From: Paracoccus seriniphilus
Lineage (GTDB): Bacteria; Pseudomonadota; Alphaproteobacteria; Rhodobacterales; Rhodobacteraceae
Reading direction: 5' to 3'
Assembly (NCBI RefSeq): GCF_028553745.1
Contig: NZ_CP067129.1
Location: forward strand, 1,160,501-1,224,500
DNA: 64,000 bases
Of this stretch, positions 58,995-64,000 are shown one piece after another. The translations under genes were made by a program, and so were the position numbers. The notes under the pieces were generated by a model, which searched no databases, was not told the origin of the DNA, and saw only the letters and a list, made by a program, of their open reading frames with translations. How positions within the stretch are numbered: position 1 is the first letter of the stretch; each line of letters begins with the position of its first letter.

Positions 58995-59597
58995 TTACAT
59001 CCACAAGGCCGCAAGGGCTTCGGTGGGTGAGTCCTCTGCCCAGATTTCCGGGCCGATGGCAATGAAGTCGCAGGCCGTGGACAGCTGTTGCACCAGTTCG
59101 CGCGTGATCGCGCCTTCGGCAACGACGGGCACCTCGATGGTCTCTGACCACCATTGGAAAAGGTCCAGCGGGGCAGGGCCGCCGCGTCCCAGAACGCTTT
59201 CGCCGACGGGGCCAAAGCTGACATAATCGGCACCGGCTTCGCCTGCGGTCATGCCGTCATGACGCGAATTGCCGCAAAAAGCCCCGACAATCGCGTCGTC
59301 GCCCAGCTCCTGGCGGGCATAGCGCACTCCGCGCGGGCCGTCGGTCAGATGCACGCCGTCAAGACCGTGGCGCTGCGCCAGCTTGATGTGGTCGTCGATC
59401 ACCACCGCCACATCGCGGGCATGGGCGATCTCGCGCACCATATCGGCCAGCCGGGCCAGTTCGTCCTCTTCCGCGCCGCCGCGAATGCGCAGGCAGGCGG
59501 GCGGAAAGCGGTCCATTACCTCGCTCAGCAGCGGGCCAAGTGCCGATGCCTGTGCGCCGGCGGGGGTCATCAGATATAGTTGCGGGGCGTCGGTCAT
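58995..59597 (-). CDS. ThiE/TenI-like thiamine phosphate synthase family protein
   Basis: 200 residues, TIM-barrel ThiE/TenI fold: LYLMTPAG start, VVIDDHIKLAQRHGLDGVHLTDGPRGVRYAR (seen in part), GADYVSFGPVGES, and VPVVAEGAIT. The usual ThiE pyrophosphate-binding residues are only partly conserved, and no other thi gene is adjacent, so it could be either a true ThiE or a TenI-like relative. GGAG seven bases upstream supports the start. Divergent from trmJ with 72 bp between. Confidence 0.75.
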   Translation of the reverse strand: MTDAPQLYLMTPAGAQASALGPLLSEVMDRFPPACLRIRGGAEEDELARLADMVREIAHARDVAVVIDDHIKLAQRHGLDGVHLTDGPRGVRYARQELGDDAIVGAFCGNSRHDGMTAGEAGADYVSFGPVGESVLGRGGPAPLDLFQWWSETIEVPVVAEGAITRELVQQLSTACDFIAIGPEIWAEDSPTEALAALWM

Positions 59598-59669
59598 TCG
59601 CTGTCTCCATCTTTGTGTCGCAGATAGCGCAGCTTGCCGCCCGCTGCCAGACGGACTATTCGGCACCAC

Positions 59670-60398
59670 ATGCAAGATATACGCAAGCCCGTCATTATTC
59701 TCGTTCGCCCCCAGATGGGGGAAAATATCGGTGCCGCCGCCCGTGCCATGCTGAATTTCGGCCTGACCGAGATGCGGCTGGTCGCGCCACGCGATGGCTG
59801 GCCCAACCCCAAGGCCGTTGCCATGGCGTCGGGGGCGGCCGGACGCGTTCTGGATCACGCCAAGGTCTATCCCGATCTGGCCAGCGCGATGGAGGGCGTG
59901 GATTTCGCCTTTGCCACCACCGCGCGGGGCAGGGATCTGACCAAGCCGGTCTATACGCCCGCGACGGCCATGGAAAAGGCCCGCGGCCACGATGGCCGCT
60001 GTGCCCTGATTTTCGGACCCGAGCGCGCGGGGCTGGAAAATGAAGACGTCGCCCGTGCCAATGCGATTGTCACCGTGCCGGTCAACCCTGATTTCCCCTC
60101 GCTGAACCTTGCGCAGGCGGTGTTGTTGCTGGGCTATGAATGGGGCCGTGATGAACTGCCCCCCGAACCCGCGCCCCTGCAACGCCGCCCCGATGGCGAA
60201 GTTCCTGCCGACCGCGTCGAGATCGAGCGGCTTGGCGATCATTATGAAGAAAAGCTTGCAGAGGCCGGGTTCTTCTTTCCTGAAACCAAGGCCGCAAACA
60301 TGCGGCTCAATCTGCGCAACATGTGGTCACGCCTGTCCCTGACGCGGGGCGATGTGCGCATCCTGCATGGTGTATTGCGACAATTGACCCGCCGCTAA
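59670..60398 (+). CDS. trmJ: tRNA (cytidine/uridine-2'-O-)-methyltransferase TrmJ-like
   Basis: 242 residues. SPOUT methyltransferase with the knot motifs ILVRPQMGENIGAAARAM, IFGPERAGLENEDVA, and PVNPDFPSLNLAQAVLLLGYE (seen in part), typical of TrmJ, which methylates position 32 in tRNA anticodon loops. The C-terminal helical extension specific to TrmJ (RNMWSRLSLTRGDVRILHGVL) is present. ATG 59670 lies at the first beta strand; no strong ribosome site. Confidence 0.9.
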   Translation: MQDIRKPVIILVRPQMGENIGAAARAMLNFGLTEMRLVAPRDGWPNPKAVAMASGAAGRVLDHAKVYPDLASAMEGVDFAFATTARGRDLTKPVYTPATAMEKARGHDGRCALIFGPERAGLENEDVARANAIVTVPVNPDFPSLNLAQAVLLLGYEWGRDELPPEPAPLQRRPDGEVPADRVEIERLGDHYEEKLAEAGFFFPETKAANMRLNLRNMWSRLSLTRGDVRILHGVLRQLTRR

Positions 60399-60437
60399 GC
60401 GCGACCTAACCTCCGCCCAAGACCAAAGGAGCCCCAG

Positions 60438-61583
60438 ATGGCCAAGCGTCCCGTATTCGAGGAAGTTCCGGACCAGACAGCCACGCGCCCCGTAGCGCAT
60501 ACCGGGATGATCGACGCCGCCCCGAAAGGCGCGCGCAAGGCGATCCGGCTGTGGCTGATGTTGCTGTTTGTCATGGTCATGGCAATGATTGCCCTGGGCG
60601 GCGCCACGCGGCTGACCGGCTCGGGGTTGTCGATCACGGAATGGGCGCCCGTCACCGGGGCGCTGCCGCCGATGAATGAGGCCGACTGGACCCGCGAGTT
60701 CCAAGCCTATCAGCAGATTCCACAGTTTTCCGAGGTCAATCCCGACATGGATCTGGCCGGGTTCAAGCAGATCTATTGGTGGGAATGGTCGCACCGTCTG
60801 CTGGGTCGGTTGATCGGTCTGGTCTGGGCGGTGGGTTTCCTTGCCTTCCTCGCCCTGCGCAGGGTTCCGACCGGCTGGACGCCGCGCCTGCTGGGCCTTG
60901 GCGCGCTTGGCGGGCTGCAGGGCGCGATCGGCTGGTGGATGGTCAGCTCCGGGCTGGGCGAGGGGATGACCCGCGTGGCCTCGTACCGGCTGGCGACGCA
61001 TCTGGGCATTGCCTTCTTTATCCTTGGCCTGATCACCTGGTATGCGCTGCTGCTGGGCCGCTCGGAGGCCGAACTGCTGCGTGCGCGCCGCGCTGGCGAG
61101 GCCAAGCTGTTTTCCATGTCCACCGGTCTGCTGCATCTGGCCCTTGTTCAGGTGCTGATCGGCGCATTGGTCGCGGGGATCGACGCGGGGCGCCAATATA
61201 CCGGCTGGCCGACCATGGGCGGGGAATGGATTCCCGCGACGATCTGGGAGGGCACCCTGGGGTGGCGCAACTTCTTCGAGAATCCGGCACTGGTGCAGTT
61301 CATTCACCGCATGACCGGTTATCTTCTGGCGATTTTCGCGATCGTGGTCTGGCGGCGTTCGCGCCGGTCGCCCCATCCGGTGACGCGCGGTGCATTTAAC
61401 GTTATGATCGTCATGCTTGCCGTGCAGGTCGGTCTGGGAATCATGAATGTGGTTCATGCCTCGCCGCTGCCGCTGGCTCTGGTCCACCAATTGGGGGCGA
61501 TCATGCTGGTCAGCCTGATCATCCGCGCCCGTTTCAATGCCCGCTACCCGTATGAAACTTCGGTCAGAGGAACCATCAGATGA
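60438..61583 (+). CDS. ctaA: Heme A synthase
   Basis: 381 residues, eight membrane segments. Oxidises the C8 methyl of heme O to make heme A for aa3-type cytochrome oxidase. Conserved blocks: LGGATRLTGSGLSITEW, WWEWSHRLLGRLIG (heme His), SYRLATHLGIAFF, VLIGALVAGIDAGRQY, FIHRMTGYLL, and LVHQLGAIMLV. AAAGGAG six bases upstream. Type-2 alphaproteobacterial CtaA. Overlaps the next gene by 4 bp. Confidence 0.95.
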   Translation: MAKRPVFEEVPDQTATRPVAHTGMIDAAPKGARKAIRLWLMLLFVMVMAMIALGGATRLTGSGLSITEWAPVTGALPPMNEADWTREFQAYQQIPQFSEVNPDMDLAGFKQIYWWEWSHRLLGRLIGLVWAVGFLAFLALRRVPTGWTPRLLGLGALGGLQGAIGWWMVSSGLGEGMTRVASYRLATHLGIAFFILGLITWYALLLGRSEAELLRARRAGEAKLFSMSTGLLHLALVQVLIGALVAGIDAGRQYTGWPTMGGEWIPATIWEGTLGWRNFFENPALVQFIHRMTGYLLAIFAIVVWRRSRRSPHPVTRGAFNVMIVMLAVQVGLGIMNVVHASPLPLALVHQLGAIMLVSLIIRARFNARYPYETSVRGTIR

Positions 61584-63052
61584 GCGCCTTCGACGACCTA
61601 CTTGCCTTCCAGCGCCAAACCGAGGCGCTGTCATCTGTCGCCGAGCGGCTGGGATGGGATCAGGAAACCGTCATGCCGCGTGGCGCGACGGAACAGCGTG
61701 CCGATGAAATGGCGGCGATGGAAGAAGTGCTGCATGAAAGGCGCACCGATCCACGGATCGGTGAATGGCTGGAGGCGGCGCGCCCTCAGAATGAAGTCGA
61801 ACAGCGTATTGTCGATCTGATTTCGCGTGACTTCAGCCGCAGCAGCCGCGTGCCCGCGCGTCTGGCCAGCGAATTGGCCAAGACGACCTCGCTGGCACAG
61901 GGGATCTGGGCCGAGGCCCGCGCCAAGGAAGCCCCCGAGGATTTCCTGCCGACGCTGGATCAGGTGCTGATGCTGAAACGCGAAGAGGCAGCGGCTCTGG
62001 CAGATGGCGGTGATCTGTATGACGCGCTGCTGGACGATTACGAACCCGACACGACAGCCGCGGAAATCGCGGTGCTGTTTGATGCCATGCGCCCGCGCCT
62101 GGTGGCGCTGCGCGACGAGGTGCTGGGCGCCGATCATCAGCCCCAGGCGCTGAACGGCCATTTCCCGCAGGAAACACAGCTGCGACTGGCGCGGGCCTGC
62201 GCAAGCGCCTTTGGCTATGACTGGTCGCGTGGCCGCATCGATCTGGCCGTGCATCCCTTCAGCAGCGGGCGCTGGCAGGACAGCCGTATCACCACCCGCG
62301 TCGTTGAGCCCGAGCCCTTCAACTGCATCTATTCGACGATTCATGAGGTCGGGCATTCCAGCTATGAGCTGGGCATCGACCCGGATTACGCCTTCACCCC
62401 GTTGGGGCGTGGCGTCTCGATGGGCGTCCATGAAAGCCAGAGCCGGATCTATGAGAACCAGATGGGACGTGGCCGGGCCTTTTCCGGTTGGCTGTTCAAC
62501 CGCATGTCGGATGCGTTTGACGGGCTGAATATCGCCGACCCAGATGCCTTCTATGCCACGGTGAACCGGGTGACGCCCGGCTATATCCGCACCGAGGCCG
62601 ATGAAATCCAGTATAACCTGCATATCATGCTGCGCTTCGATCTTGAGCGCGATCTGATCGCGGGCAAGCTGGACGCCGATGATCTGGTCGAGGCGTGGAA
62701 TGCGCGCTTCCTGAAGGACTTTGGCGTTGCGGTCGACCGCCCCGCCAATGGTGTCCTGCAGGACGTGCACTGGTCAGTGGGGCTGTTCGGCTATTTCCCG
62801 ACCTATGCCCTTGGGAATGTCTATGCCGGCTGCCTGAACGAGGCAATGCGTGATGCGGTTCCCGAACTGCATGATTCATTGGCGGAAGGTGACGCCTCTC
62901 CCGGCGTTGAATGGCTGCGCGAAAATGTGCAGCGCCATGGCGGGCTGTTGCCGCCGCGCCAGTTGATCGAAACCGCGACCGGAGTTGCGATCTCTCCGAT
63001 CCCCTTGCTGGACTACCTCGAAGAGAAATTCGGCCGAATCTACGATCTGTAG
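61580..63052 (+). CDS. M32 (Taq/PfuCP) metallocarboxypeptidase
   Basis: 490 residues. The zinc motif is HEVGH in TIHEVGHSSYELGI, close to the family's HEXGH; a Glu follows in GVHESQSRIYENQMGR. DPD-like NHPDFAF is not required here. It starts with WDQETVMPRGA, a family block. Removes C-terminal residues from peptides in the cytosol. It is coupled to ctaA by an ATGA overlap although the two functions are unrelated. Confidence 0.93.
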   Translation: MSAFDDLLAFQRQTEALSSVAERLGWDQETVMPRGATEQRADEMAAMEEVLHERRTDPRIGEWLEAARPQNEVEQRIVDLISRDFSRSSRVPARLASELAKTTSLAQGIWAEARAKEAPEDFLPTLDQVLMLKREEAAALADGGDLYDALLDDYEPDTTAAEIAVLFDAMRPRLVALRDEVLGADHQPQALNGHFPQETQLRLARACASAFGYDWSRGRIDLAVHPFSSGRWQDSRITTRVVEPEPFNCIYSTIHEVGHSSYELGIDPDYAFTPLGRGVSMGVHESQSRIYENQMGRGRAFSGWLFNRMSDAFDGLNIADPDAFYATVNRVTPGYIRTEADEIQYNLHIMLRFDLERDLIAGKLDADDLVEAWNARFLKDFGVAVDRPANGVLQDVHWSVGLFGYFPTYALGNVYAGCLNEAMRDAVPELHDSLAEGDASPGVEWLRENVQRHGGLLPPRQLIETATGVAISPIPLLDYLEEKFGRIYDL

Positions 63053-63160
63053 ATCACGCAAGACGTTTTTCCCGGGCCAACGAAGTCGGACCAGCTTGCA
63101 CTGGTTCGGCCAATCTGCCACGGGGGCGCCTCAAAATTTCACTTCCGAGAGGAGAAGTTC

Positions 63161-64000
63161 ATGGGTATCGGCGTCTGGATCAGCCTGATCCTGTATTTCC
63201 TGCTGATGTTGGCCATTGGCGTTTATGCGTGGCAAAAGTCGACTTCCAGCTCCGAGGGCTATATCCTGGGCGGTCGGAGCCTTCCGCCCGCTGTTGCGGC
63301 CTTGTCAGCGGGCGCGTCGGATATGAGCGGCTGGCTGCTGCTGGGTCTGCCGGGCGCGCTATATGCCACCGGTCTGGTCGAGGCCTGGATCGGCATCGGC
63401 CTGTTTGTCGGCGCATTGCTGAACTGGATCATCGTGGCACCGCGTCTGCGCGAACAGACCGAGCGCTATGACAACGCCCTGACCATCCCCGGCTTTCTGG
63501 CCAATCGTTTTCCCACGCAGGCCTTCCTGCTGCGCGTGGTTTCGGCCATCGTGATCGTGGTGTTCTTCGCGGTCTATACGGCCTCGGGGCTGGTAGGCGG
63601 GGGCAAGCTGTTCTCCAGCGCCTTTGGCGGCGGCTACATGACCGGCGTCTGGCTGACGCTTGGCGTGGTTCTGGCCTATACCGTGGTCGGCGGCTTTCTG
63701 GCGGTCAGCCTGACGGATTTCGTGCAGGGCTGCATCATGATGCTGGCGCTGGTCATCATGCCGCTGGTGGTCCTGTTCGGTCAGGGCGGGGGCGGTCTGG
63801 CGCAGGCCTCGGCGACGCTGAAAGAGGTTGGGCCCGATTACCTGTCCCTGACCCATGGTCTGACCGTGGTCGGCTTCCTGTCGGCGGTGACATGGGGCCT
63901 GGGCTATTTCGGGCAACCCCATATCATCGTGCGCTTCATGGCCGTGAAAAGCGTGTCGGACGTTCCGACCGCACGCAATATCGGCATGGGCTGGATGGCG
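63161..64000 (+). CDS. putP: Sodium/proline symporter, N-terminal part
   Basis: 280 codons run to the window edge without a stop. Sodium:solute symporter fold: YILGGRSLPPAVAALSAGASD, MSGWLLLGLPGALYATG, NALTIPGFLANRF, and SAVTWGLGYFGQPHIIVRFMA match PutP, importing proline with sodium. AGAGGAG lies ten bases before ATG 63161. The remaining about 200 residues lie beyond the window. Confidence 0.92.
   Translation, partial: MGIGVWISLILYFLLMLAIGVYAWQKSTSSSEGYILGGRSLPPAVAALSAGASDMSGWLLLGLPGALYATGLVEAWIGIGLFVGALLNWIIVAPRLREQTERYDNALTIPGFLANRFPTQAFLLRVVSAIVIVVFFAVYTASGLVGGGKLFSSAFGGGYMTGVWLTLGVVLAYTVVGGFLAVSLTDFVQGCIMMLALVIMPLVVLFGQGGGGLAQASATLKEVGPDYLSLTHGLTVVGFLSAVTWGLGYFGQPHIIVRFMAVKSVSDVPTARNIGMGWMA

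Overview
The window is a GC-rich, densely coding chromosomal segment of an alphaproteobacterium, most likely a Paracoccus-like member of the Rhodobacteraceae. The evidence is a TakP-type TRAP binding protein, DUF6477 and DUF6456 orphan genes, an IalB-like protein, a two-subunit PntAB transhydrogenase, CtaA, and ATGA/GTGA overlaps inside operons. I see no rRNA, CRISPR array, intact insertion sequence or prophage. It is mostly core chromosome, with one accessory-looking patch at about 24.5-25.8 kb.

Layout. 0-3.5 kb: a PhoPQ/FeuPQ-like two-component operon with a PepSY protein, divergent from a secreted PepSY protein with a His/Gly/collagen-like insert. 3.6-10.9 kb: a six-gene pyrimidine or hydantoin catabolism and uptake operon (amidohydrolase hyuC-like, dihydropyrimidinase, NMT1/TauT-type ABC transporter), divergent from a RutR homologue; a RutR-like palindrome sits just downstream of the operon's predicted promoter. 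10.9-16.9 kb: a TetR regulator, a Tat-exported MepK/DUF882 peptidase divergent from an LdtD/YcbB L,D-transpeptidase, then lpxD, a dedicated acyl carrier protein and a ketosynthase. 16.9-20.1 kb: IalB, a roughly 530 bp non-coding stretch with two minus-strand intrinsic terminators (candidate small RNAs), a HerA/DUF853 NTPase and DUF6477. 20.4-24.5 kb: DUF6456, OxyR convergent with a Prx5 peroxiredoxin, lipA and tRNA-Leu(CAA).

24.5-33.4 kb: a decayed MFS remnant, an AT-rich strip, a small orphan ORF whose frame appears to continue after a G-run frameshift, a lantibiotic-exporter-like ABC protein, and a complete dipeptide/oligopeptide ABC operon with a hairpin after oppA. 33.5-35.7 kb: cobU-cobT-cobS. 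35.8-39.4 kb: TRAP permeases convergent with their TakP-like binding protein. 39.6-49.2 kb: enolase, an EEP-family phosphatase/nuclease, SelO, Obg, ProB, a PlsC-like acyltransferase and PepN.

49.3-64 kb: an Ala/Asp/Glu repeat membrane protein, pntAB, a TIGR01244 sulfurtransferase-like protein, an ArsC/YffB-like protein, a 24-residue lipoprotein, DUF3422, a class C beta-lactamase-fold hydrolase, purMN, a ThiE-like protein, trmJ, ctaA, an M32 carboxypeptidase and the start of putP. Many convergent gene pairs are separated by strong GC-rich hairpins. All assignments come from reading motifs and context; no database search was run.
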